Below are positions 1 through 8,500 of a stretch of DNA of 15,608 nucleotides, piece after piece. The position numbers and the translations under genes are program-made. Under the pieces are notes generated by a model. The model ran no database searches and had not been told where the DNA came from. It saw nothing but the letters and a program-made list of their open reading frames with translations. The stretch covers positions 1 to 15,608 of the forward strand of contig CAJODX010000018.1 in assembly GCA_905233295.1 (NCBI GenBank), given 5' to 3'. This DNA is from an uncultured Synergistales bacterium (lineage in GTDB: Bacteria; Synergistota; Synergistia; Synergistales; Aminobacteriaceae). Positions within the stretch are counted from its first letter, which is position 1; each line of letters starts with the position of its first letter.

Positions 1-1
1 T

Positions 2-3000
2 GTAATACAAACTAAAGATAACAGTATAACAAATACTGCGAGCGACAATTTTAAAATTGTATGGGGAAGAGGACCTTCGGACAGCAGTACCGGCGGAATT
101 GTTGCTAATTATGCAAACCTTCGTTCTGTGTCCGGTACAGCAGAAAATGCACCCGTAAGATATACGGAGATGAAATTTTCCTTCTCCGATACTAAGGAAA
201 CAACTTTAAGCGGCAAAGTCAGCAAGACCGATAACGACAAAACGCTTGCAAATGTCTTCGGCGAAGAAATCGATGAAAAATATTATTCAAGTCTCACGAT
301 TCGCGGCTATGAATACGGTACCGACTTCACAGTCAACGATGACGGCGAGATTGAATGGATCGAACAAACCGACGTCAGCGTGTCGAATACTGACGATGAC
401 TCAATCAGCATTGACATTGACGAGTTCAATGAAGCTTATGAAAATGCAACAGGCTCAGCCGTTTCAACTCTGACATTAACAGGCTCGGACGGCGTTATCA
501 GAACATATCTTGACCCTGAAGACAGGTCTTTATTCACGCTGACAGACGATAATGACATTGAATATGAATATGGGCGCGATTACGTAATCCGCGTTAAAGA
601 TGACGGAGACGGCTACGTTCTCTCATGGTTCGCGGCTGATGACAGGACAGGCGACGGAGAAATTGATGCGAACGATGCCAACGTTGTAGTTTCAGCATAC
701 GCTCAGGAAAAAAATATCAGCACTCTGAATTTCAAAGCTTCTCCTGATGCAGGAACGGGCTTCACTTTCGGTTTTTCTGTTCAAAGCACAAAGGAATATT
801 CATCGAGCGTAGATTCATCGGACGAAGACAGAGATTTAAGTCTCGATACCCTTCTCGGCGAAGATTTAGACCTGACCGAAGACGATTATTCAAATATAGT
901 CATAACAGATTCTGACGGCAACACATACACGTATGTTGCGACAGAAGACGAACTGACCGACACAACATTTACAGTCGTTGACGGCGAAATAGTCTGGAAT
1001 ACAACGACCACTGAAGGCTCTGACTACGAACCGAACGCTCCCGCTGAGGATTCCGAATATACGATTTCATACGAGAGTTTTTCGCCGATTAAAATGACAG
1101 AGGCATACGGATACGATGATGAACTCAAACTCATCAACGACAGCGGCAGACTTTCAGATTCTGACGGCAATACATATCTGAGTTATGAACAGATTTTGAA
1201 AGACGCAAGCTCAAGCCTCTCTGTCGATTCATCACAAAGCGATGTTGACGATATACTCCAGAAATATTTTTCAATCACTGACGAACTCGGCAACACATAT
1301 ACCTACGGCACTGACTTCAGAATCGTCATAGGCGATGAAGACAGCGACTCGGAACAGCATAAGGCGAACATTGAATGGTTCGGAAGCACACCTGCTACGG
1401 GTTACGATTTCACTGTTTCATACACAGGACGCGGCGAAGGCGGCGGCGAAGTCATACAAATTGAAGACGCTGTAACACGCTCAAATTCTGATACTGTTAT
1501 GTCGAGTTCAGACGGTACGCCTGTATACAGCGAATTTGAATCAGGAACGACAACAATAACGCAGGGTTCAAAAACTTTCTTTGAAGGCACAGACTTTGAA
1601 GTCAGCGAAAATGATGACGGGAATGTTCTTATAAACTGGAAGACCGGCACGGATTACGAATGGTATTATCCGACATCAGGGCAATATGTTATCAACCTTA
1701 CGACAGAATCCGGCGAAACGAAAACGTATTCAGCAACACGCGACAACAGAGACACGTTAGACCTTAGAGATTTCGGCTTCACAAACGTAACGAACGGTAC
1801 GTTAAATTCGATAACATACGATGGAAATACTTATAATTTAACAAGCACGACCACCAATGATGACGGGAAAACCGATTCCGATCTTGTGAAAGAAACTCTC
1901 GGCATAAATCTCAGCCATGGCACAAACGGCGTTGTAAATATTTTTAATTTCGATTGGGTTTCGCCAACGCTGACAACGCGTGAGGGGCTGCCTGCTTACG
2001 GCGATGAAATTTCAATCGAATATGAATACGACACAAACACATTCACATTGAGCGATGACGGAGACGGAATTGTCGATTTGCTTGGACTTAACGATGACGT
2101 TACGGAAGCTCAGAACGCAATACTTGTCCTTGACGGCGAAGAAGTCCAGAGAGATTCAAACGACATCGGCGAAAGTTACGACAACGAATTAATCAAGGGC
2201 ATGACGATAAATCTCAAAGGTGTCGGCGAAGTTTCAATCGACGTTTCACACGATGCCGAAAAAGCCGTCGAATCCATTCAGACTTTTGTGGACAACTACA
2301 ACAGCCTTATGTCATGGATTAACACTCGAATGACTGAAAGTCAGGTTGACGAAGATACAGCCGCAACGGTTGACTCGGATGACTTCAGAATGAGATGGGG
2401 TCTTCTTCACGGAAACTCGCTGCTCAGAAACACAAAGAGCCAGATGCGCGACACTGTTACACAGAATTTTACATTTTCGTTCACATCGCGGACAAGTTCC
2501 GAAGAAGTTTACGGGGCGATGTCGTTCAACGGACTTAAAAACGATTCAACATTAAGGCTTCGTATAGGAACAAAATACGTTGATGTTTCGGTTTTAACGA
2601 CGGACACGCTTCAGGATATTGTTGACAAAATCAGCGACAGTTCAAACGCCGCAATGAGAAATATTTTCTACGATGATGACGGGCAGTTGCTCCAAGAACC
2701 TTTAATCAAGGCAAAAATCGAGGGAGATAAACTTGTGATTTATTCATCATCAGGCGATGAGATTACAATGTCCGGCACATCCGCAATGAACGCGCTGAAA
2801 ATGAATTATACTTACAAAGGCGTTTATCAGCTTGGCATCTCGACGACTTCAAACGACTACGGCAAAAGCGGCGAACTTGAATTTGACACCGAAGAATTTA
2901 TGGACGCTCTTGAAGACAATCCCGATGAAGTTCAGGAGTTGATGCTGAAATTTGCCTCCTCGATGGACAGCTGGACAAAATCGATGTTAAATTCTTCGGC

Positions 3001-3241
3001 ATCCGGACAGACATCAGGAACACTGACGCGTCAGATTTCGGATTTGGAAACCCAGATCAGCAGCATTGACGAGTATCTTGAAAAATATCAGGACAGACTC
3101 GATCGAATGGAAGAAAGTTTACGGAGCAAATATTCGGCGGCTGAACAGCAGATTTCAAAATTATCTCAGCAGGCAAGCGCTATCTCGGCAATCCTTCAGC
3201 AGCTCAACAACAGCAGCAGCAGCAGTTCTTCAAGTTCTTAA
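2..3241 (+). CDS. fliD: Flagellar hook-associated protein 2 / filament cap FliD, 5'-truncated by window edge, greatly enlarged
   Basis: FliD forms the cap at the filament tip and helps exported flagellin fold into place. The frame is open from base 2 without a stop, so the true start and the N-terminal D0/D1 segment lie upstream; the GTG at 128 is only an internal codon. At least 1079 residues are visible, against about 470 in enteric FliD. Counting from base 2, residues 15-690 are an Asp/Ser/Thr-rich region of repeated modules with a YGTDF-like strand followed by an EIEW/NIEW strand (near 105-119, 190-211, 323-334, 434-462, 527-547). The conserved C-terminal part starts near residue 715 (RDSNDIGESYDNELIKGMT), with VDNYNSLMSWI after it. 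A flagellin-IN-like segment lies near 840-930 and a coiled coil at about 1010-1068. The protein ends in nine serines. Convergent with lpxB and followed by a strong terminator. The family call is secure from the C-terminal third; the role of the modules is unknown. Confidence 0.9.
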   Translation, partial: VIQTKDNSITNTASDNFKIVWGRGPSDSSTGGIVANYANLRSVSGTAENAPVRYTEMKFSFSDTKETTLSGKVSKTDNDKTLANVFGEEIDEKYYSSLTIRGYEYGTDFTVNDDGEIEWIEQTDVSVSNTDDDSISIDIDEFNEAYENATGSAVSTLTLTGSDGVIRTYLDPEDRSLFTLTDDNDIEYEYGRDYVIRVKDDGDGYVLSWFAADDRTGDGEIDANDANVVVSAYAQEKNISTLNFKASPDAGTGFTFGFSVQSTKEYSSSVDSSDEDRDLSLDTLLGEDLDLTEDDYSNIVITDSDGNTYTYVATEDELTDTTFTVVDGEIVWNTTTTEGSDYEPNAPAEDSEYTISYESFSPIKMTEAYGYDDELKLINDSGRLSDSDGNTYLSYEQILKDASSSLSVDSSQSDVDDILQKYFSITDELGNTYTYGTDFRIVIGDEDSDSEQHKANIEWFGSTPATGYDFTVSYTGRGEGGGEVIQIEDAVTRSNSDTVMSSSDGTPVYSEFESGTTTITQGSKTFFEGTDFEVSENDDGNVLINWKTGTDYEWYYPTSGQYVINLTTESGETKTYSATRDNRDTLDLRDFGFTNVTNGTLNSITYDGNTYNLTSTTTNDDGKTDSDLVKETLGINLSHGTNGVVNIFNFDWVSPTLTTREGLPAYGDEISIEYEYDTNTFTLSDDGDGIVDLLGLNDDVTEAQNAILVLDGEEVQRDSNDIGESYDNELIKGMTINLKGVGEVSIDVSHDAEKAVESIQTFVDNYNSLMSWINTRMTESQVDEDTAATVDSDDFRMRWGLLHGNSLLRNTKSQMRDTVTQNFTFSFTSRTSSEEVYGAMSFNGLKNDSTLRLRIGTKYVDVSVLTTDTLQDIVDKISDSSNAAMRNIFYDDDGQLLQEPLIKAKIEGDKLVIYSSSGDEITMSGTSAMNALKMNYTYKGVYQLGISTTSNDYGKSGELEFDTEEFMDALEDNPDEVQELMLKFASSMDSWTKSMLNSSASGQTSGTLTRQISDLETQISSIDEYLEKYQDRLDRMEESLRSKYSAAEQQISKLSQQASAISAILQQLNNSSSSSSSSS
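3211..3238 (+). repeat. CAG/AGC trinucleotide run encoding a poly-serine C-terminus of FliD
   Basis: Five CAG units lie at 3211-3225. They are read in the AGC frame and followed by mixed serine codons (AGT, TCT, TCA, AGT, TCT) up to the TAA at 3239. The product is a tail of nine serines. The switch to mixed codons means only the first half is a simple-sequence repeat able to change length by slippage. Confidence 0.85.
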
Positions 3242-3265
3242 ATTTAAAATAAAAATTCAAAGAAC

Positions 3266-3312
3266 ACACCTTCACTTCACAAAAAACGGAGCGAAGGTGT
3301 TTTTATTTTTTT
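3266..3312 (+). terminator. Rho-independent terminator of fliD
   Basis: A perfect 8-bp stem, ACACCTTC (3266-3273) with GAAGGTGT (3293-3300), is followed directly by a T-rich tract (TTTTATTTTTTTT). It lies 25 nt past the fliD stop and runs up to the lpxB stop codon, so it separates the two convergent genes. On the minus strand the same stem is followed by a much poorer T tract, so it probably works best for fliD. Confidence 0.85.
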
Positions 3313-4437
3313 TCAATTCATCAGGCACTGTTCAGCCCAAAATTCCGCGGCGTTGCAGCTGCCCATCAAATTTTTTCCTTCAGTCAGTGCTGTATCAACA
3401 AAATTTTTATTTTTACGTTCAGCGTTATTAAGATAATTTTCGATTTCGTTCACAATATTTTCGGGCGTTGCGTTCTCACACAGAAGTTCAGGAAAAACTT
3501 CACGACCCGTCAAAATGTTCGGCACGGAAATTTTTTTCACATGCACAAGACGTTTTAATATCGCGTAATTTAATTTTTTCATGTTATAAATCACAGTCAT
3601 AAAACGTTTCAATAACATTGCTTCGACAGCGACTGTTCCAGAAACTCCGGCAACCGCAAGCGAACCGAGCATTAACTCGCGCCCTTCGCCTTCCCAGAAA
3701 TCAAAGCCGGAATTTTTCACGCGTTCTCTTAATTCGTCAGCAAGATTTTCGCTCAAGCCCGGAGCAATCGAGAACACAGGCAAAAAATTTTTTTCTTTCA
3801 GAATTTTCGCCGCGCCGATTAAAATTTCAAGATGAAAATCTATGTCGTAACGCCGCGACCCCGGCATTAATGCAATGATTTTTGAAGAGCCGAACCTTTT
3901 TGAAAATTTTTCGGAAATTTTTACGTTTTCAAGATCGTAAACGAGCGGGTGTGCCTTCCATTTTGAATTTACGCCGTGTTCAAGTAAAAATTTATGTTCA
4001 AAATAAAATAAAGGCAGGCATAAATCAAAATCGCGTTTGAGATTTTTGACACGTCCGGCACGCCATGCCCATACGGTTGGAGTTATCAGGCAAACTGTTT
4101 TTCCTGAAAAATTATTTTTCCGTAAAGATTTTGCGAGCATTAAATGAAAATCCGGGCTGTCGATTAAGACAACGGCATCAGGTTTTGAGCTTAAAATTTC
4201 GTCTGTTATATTGCGTTTCAATCTGAAAATTTTCGGCAGTGCGGGAATGATTTCAAGGATTCCCATCAATTTTAATTCTTCATAGCTCCATTTTGCGACA
4301 CCGCCGGCGCGTTCGCCGTTCGGTCCCAACATTCCCGAAATTTTTATTGAAGAATCTTTTTTCAGAACCTCGCGGATAAAATCTCCTGCATAAATATCGC
4401 CGGAGACTTCGCCGCATGATACAAAAATTTTTTTCAT
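3313..4437 (-). CDS. lpxB: Lipid-A-disaccharide synthase (GT19)
   Basis: LpxB joins UDP-2,3-diacylglucosamine and lipid X (2,3-diacylglucosamine 1-phosphate), forming the beta-1,6 disaccharide of lipid A at the inner face of the cytoplasmic membrane. The 374-residue length is normal. Family motifs appear in order: CGEVSGDIYAGDF at the N-terminus, MGILEIIPALPKIF near 58, LIDSPDFHLMLAKSLRK near 91, VWAWRAGRVKNLKRD near 121, ALMPGSRRYDIDF near 189, VSGTVAVEAMLLKRF near 263 and VPNILTGREVFPELL near 302. It starts with ATG 6 nt after lpxI; the Shine-Dalgarno-like AGGAG lies within the last lpxI codons, so translation is probably coupled. Last gene of the minus-strand set. Its partner LpxI supplies one of its substrates. 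No truncation or missing motif was seen. Confidence 0.96.
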   Translation of the reverse strand: MKKIFVSCGEVSGDIYAGDFIREVLKKDSSIKISGMLGPNGERAGGVAKWSYEELKLMGILEIIPALPKIFRLKRNITDEILSSKPDAVVLIDSPDFHLMLAKSLRKNNFSGKTVCLITPTVWAWRAGRVKNLKRDFDLCLPLFYFEHKFLLEHGVNSKWKAHPLVYDLENVKISEKFSKRFGSSKIIALMPGSRRYDIDFHLEILIGAAKILKEKNFLPVFSIAPGLSENLADELRERVKNSGFDFWEGEGRELMLGSLAVAGVSGTVAVEAMLLKRFMTVIYNMKKLNYAILKRLVHVKKISVPNILTGREVFPELLCENATPENIVNEIENYLNNAERKNKNFVDTALTEGKNLMGSCNAAEFWAEQCLMN

Positions 4438-4443
4438 TATGTT

Positions 4444-5241
4444 TTAAACTCCTTCAACCGCGATATTAAAACCGTCAGCGAGTTTCAAAAATTTTTCCGG
4501 CTCCATTATCAAAGTCTTTCCGGCTTCGACAGCAAGACACGTCAGCCCGGCATTATGCATATTTTCAAGAGTCCGTGTTCCGACTGTCGGCAGGTCGTAA
4601 CGAACATCCTGATTTTCTTTCATCATTTTGACGATAACTCCGCGCCCCGACAAATCGCCTGCACGTTTTATCATCTGGTCAGTGCCTTCCATTGCCTCAA
4701 CAGCAACGACAGCTCCATCAGCAACACAGACAGCCTGACCGAACGACAAAGGCAATGTTACGCGCAGAATTTTTTTTGCATATTCAATATCTTTTAATTC
4801 TTTTTCAGTCGGCGGGCGTTTGGAAAGATTTCCTGAAGGCGCAATGAACTCCGGCAAAATCTGGTAATACGGAATGACTTTTATATTTTCATTTTCAAAC
4901 GTTTTCACGATCGCGCCAAGCAGTGAATGGTCATCAAGAAGCGAATTTTTTAAAATTTCAAGCGCAATACGGTCAAAAGAAAACGGAACGCGGTAAATAA
5001 TTTTTTTGGGGATTCGTCCAGCCATTATTAAACTGTCAGAGCCGTGAGCTTTGATTTCTTTCAGACCGCGTGTAAAGTTTGGTGTTTTAAAGTGAATCAG
5101 CTTCCCTGCGTAAGGCTCTAAGATTTCCGGGTCATCACGCAGGGCAAGTATCAACGTTGAAGGCTGAAGATTTTTTAATTTTTTCGCGATTTCCACAGGC
5201 AAAATTCCTTCACCTGCAATCAGGGCGATATTATTTTCCAT
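4444..5241 (-). CDS. lpxI: UDP-2,3-diacylglucosamine pyrophosphatase LpxI (DUF1009)
   Basis: LpxI hydrolyses UDP-2,3-diacylglucosamine to lipid X and UMP, the step before LpxB. It is the alternative to LpxH/LpxG in many non-enteric diderms. The 265-residue length is usual. Visible family features are the N-terminal LIAGEGILPVEIAKKL, the LGAIVKTFENENIKV region near 108, the GQAVCVADGAVVAVEAMEGT segment near 168 and the C-terminal PTVGTRTLENM and LAVEAGKTLIMEPEKF stretches, which carry the conserved pocket residues of this family. It begins 5 nt after the csaA stop. The upstream sequence is A-rich with no clear Shine-Dalgarno, so initiation may rely on coupling. The lpxI-lpxB pairing supports the call and implies an LPS or LOS outer membrane. 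Confidence 0.95.
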   Translation of the reverse strand: MENNIALIAGEGILPVEIAKKLKNLQPSTLILALRDDPEILEPYAGKLIHFKTPNFTRGLKEIKAHGSDSLIMAGRIPKKIIYRVPFSFDRIALEILKNSLLDDHSLLGAIVKTFENENIKVIPYYQILPEFIAPSGNLSKRPPTEKELKDIEYAKKILRVTLPLSFGQAVCVADGAVVAVEAMEGTDQMIKRAGDLSGRGVIVKMMKENQDVRYDLPTVGTRTLENMHNAGLTCLAVEAGKTLIMEPEKFLKLADGFNIAVEGV

Positions 5242-5246
5242 TTTTT

Positions 5247-5576
5247 TTAAAAAACTCTGTCGCCGTTTTTCACGGACTCTGAAGGTTTCAGCAAAACGAC
5301 TCCCTGTTCCGAGTCGGTGCCTAAAACTCTAACTTCGCTGGTTACAGAACCTACGTGGAGCGGCGGAAAATTCACGCAACAAATAACTTGAGTTCCGATT
5401 AAATCTTCGGGGGTGTAAAGTTTTGTAATCTGCGCGGAAGATTTTTTCACGCCGATTTTTTCACCGAAGTCAATTTTAAGAACATAAGCCGGATTTCTTG
5501 ATTTTTTATTTTCTTTTGCCTCAAGAATCGTTCCGGCTCTCATTTCGATTTTTTCAAAATCCGATAATTCAATCAA
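5247..5576 (-). CDS. csaA: CsaA-type tRNA-binding-domain protein (TTG start)
   Basis: A 109-residue protein consisting of one OB-fold tRNA-binding domain, as in Bacillus subtilis CsaA (about 110 residues), which binds tRNA as a dimer and has been described as an export-related chaperone. Characteristic segments are FEKIEMRAGTILEAKENKKS, PAYVLKIDFGEKIGVKKSSAQIT and the QVICCVNFPP region, ending VVLLKPSE. The start is TTG at 5576: an in-frame TGA lies two codons upstream, and this start gives the expected family length. A GAGGTG Shine-Dalgarno lies 12 nt upstream, in the 20-nt gap after flgL. The next ATG is at codon 12, which would cut off part of the first conserved segment. It sits between flgL and lpxI, the place where fliW and csrA are found in many flagellar operons; it resembles neither. 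Its role here is unknown. Confidence 0.92.
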   Translation of the reverse strand: MIELSDFEKIEMRAGTILEAKENKKSRNPAYVLKIDFGEKIGVKKSSAQITKLYTPEDLIGTQVICCVNFPPLHVGSVTSEVRVLGTDSEQGVVLLKPSESVKNGDRVF

Positions 5577-5596
5577 TTTTCACTGTTTCACCTCTT

Positions 5597-8500
5597 TCAT
5601 CCAAGAAAATCCAACAGGCTCGGCTGAATCAGTCTTGCAATAACGGCAAGATTCGCCTGATACATATAATCCGCCATCATAAGCTGCGATATAACATCTG
5701 CCGGATCGGCTTTCACAAGTCCGTCCTGTTCCTCAGTCATAATTGAATTTTCGCTGACCAGCCTTTCAGTGTTATACGTGTAACGCGCCTGTAAAGCTCC
5801 GTCTTCAGCCATGACGCTCAAAATATTGTTGATGAAGTCATCGACTCTTGGAAGCATTTTTTCAACGAGGTCATCTCTGTTGCCGGACTCGATAGCCGCT
5901 ATAACGTCGTTTATCGTTCCGAATCCGTTTTGTCTTGCAGTGTTTGCGCCGCTCCTGACTGTGGCGTTCTGAGTGTGTGCGCCTCTGTCGTATAAATTTC
6001 CTCCGTCAATGTCAACGCCGCGCGGAGCAACGGGATTTTCATCGCTGTCAACACTGTAATACGCCTGACCTTCGAGATCGTAGCCGCCTCTGTAATGCGT
6101 TCTGCTCAATACATAATCATCATCGCCAATGAACGTATCGTTGAGATTTTTCAGGAACGAAACTTTGAGAGATGAGCCTTTTGTTGAATACATAACGAGT
6201 TCTTTGTCTCCGTTAATTTCAGCTTTAATCCCGAAATCATTGTCTTTCATCTGCGCGTTGATGTAATCGACAACATCGTCTGTCGTAATGTCAGTATCTC
6301 CGAAATAATCTCCAACCTTTGTCAGGTCTATATTAAAATGCTGACCTTCCGCAACAATATCAAGCCGGTCGGCAGGAAAATTTTTCGATTCAACGTCCCA
6401 CGTAAGATCCATAACGCTGCCGCCAAGCCTTCCCTGAAGTCCTGTTGCAATCCCGAAAACATCTTCGGCTGAGTGTCCTTTCATGTCAATGATGCTGACA
6501 GGATCGCCGTCGTTTGATGTTATTGAAAAAGAATAAAAATTCGTTGCCGTGTCAAGAGAATATTCGACATCGAGCCAGCTTATTTTATTTATTTTCTTCA
6601 AAACGTCTTCAACAGAATCGCCGGTTTCAATGTCAACTTCAACGCTTTTTGAACCGTGAGAAAATCTTATTGTGCTGTCTTCCGTGAAGGTTTCACTGGC
6701 ATCCATCGGCACAGCATTGTCTTCCATATTCACGCTGAAAGTTGAAAGATCCGCTCTGTTTTTGTTCGCGTGCGGAAATCCCAAGAAATCTCCGTTGGCA
6801 CTGTCAAGAAATTTCATTTCGATTGAATATCCACGCGGCGAATACACGACGAGTTCATTGTCTTCATTTACAAAAGCCCGGACATCTTCGTCCTGCATTC
6901 TTGAATTTATAAATTCCGCAATGTCATCGGCTTTTATTTCTTCATCGCTTGTAACATCACGGACTGTCGTGAGGTCAATCGAATGAGTACAGCCGGCAAC
7001 CGTAATATCGAGAATGTTTGCAGGAAAATCAATCGCGCCCCCGTCGGCGTATCTTTGATCATTTATATCCCACGTGAAGTCCGAACCCATAATGCCTTCG
7101 CCTGTTCCGTCAGCGTTAAGTCTTCCCTGAATGCCTGTTGAAAGTCCGAGAGCGTCTTCAGCTATGTGTCCTTTAATGTCGAGAACGTTCACAGCAGAGC
7201 CGTCAACTGAAGAGATCGAAATTAAAGGAAAATCACCAGCGTTACGGGCATCAAGCTGTCCCATATGAGTGTCGTAATAATTCACATAGAGCCAGTCTCC
7301 TGCCTGAACCCTAAGTCTGTCCATAACGTCTTTTACGGTATCGTCAGCGTTCACGTCAATGTCAACACTGTGTGCAAGGTTTGAAAATCTTATCGTGCCT
7401 TCTCTGAATGTCAGCCTGTCAGGATTTGTTTCAATGGTGTTATCATCGTAGCTGAATACAGTGATATTGCTGTATGCCTCCGCAAAAGTCGCGTTGTCGG
7501 GCATTCTGATGTGAGTCTGTTTTAAATTCGATGTAACTCCACCGTGAATGCCGGCTTGAGATGCAAGACCGCCGGAATAGTCATTCCATTCAGGATCGTT
7601 GAACGGCATATCTACGACCGTGAAAGCCTCACCCGAAAGAAAATACATTGAACATGAGCCGTCAATGTTCTGCCCCTTGCTGTCAACATGCTGAGCAAAC
7701 CCCATAATGTCATGTCCTTCGATTTCGTTCACCTGGTCAACGATTTCCTGCATCAATAATGCTCTGTCAACAAATCCAGTTGTACTATCAATGACATCGG
7801 CTCTTTTTATGTTGACATCGTAATACATTCCGCAGTTCATTTGAACTCTCATCGGAACGCCGACATTATCGTCAACACAGGGAGCTGAAGGAAAATTCAC
7901 GCATTTCATTCCCATACCGGCAGAATTTTTTGTGTAAGCGTCAGTCCTCAATGCAGTCGAAAGATTCATCTTTTCTGCGTAGTTGTATTCGTTCATATCC
8001 AAAAAGATGACCTGTTCGCCGTCTATTCCGCGCATAACGATTCTTTTTGTTTCTTCTTCGTAGTCATCGGAATGATTTGCGTTTGCGGCTTCCGTTACGT
8101 CTGTACCGCCCGGCTCTACTGTAACTTCAAGCCAGCCTGAACCTGCATTTTTGAGCCTTTCCGCAATCTGGTCGATAGTGTATTCGCCAGAGTTTAATTT
8201 TATATCAACGCTACGTCCTCCGCTGACAACGCGCCAGTGAAGCTGTGTGCCATCTTCAACGGTTAATTTTTCGCCGGAGAAAAATTCGCGGCTCTTTGTT
8301 GCCGTTTCCATTCCGAGATAGTCGAAAACGTCTATATGACTCTGATCTGTGTTTCGGACTGTTGACTTTACTATAACGGAGTCTTCTGTGATTTTTCCGT
8401 TTTCATCACGAAATTCATCGAAAATTTTCGTTGCGCCGCCTTCAGCCTTTATAACGAGCGAAGGATAATGCAGAGCTTCTTCAGCTTCATTAATATGCAA

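Noticed and set aside
128..130. GTG at 128 as the start of fliD
   Set aside because: The frame is open back to base 2, and the conserved FliD N-terminal domain is missing after this codon, so the gene begins upstream of the window.
6672..6986. 104-codon plus-strand frame inside flgL
   Set aside because: Antisense to the conserved FlgL repeat copies and with no ribosome-binding site or family resemblance.
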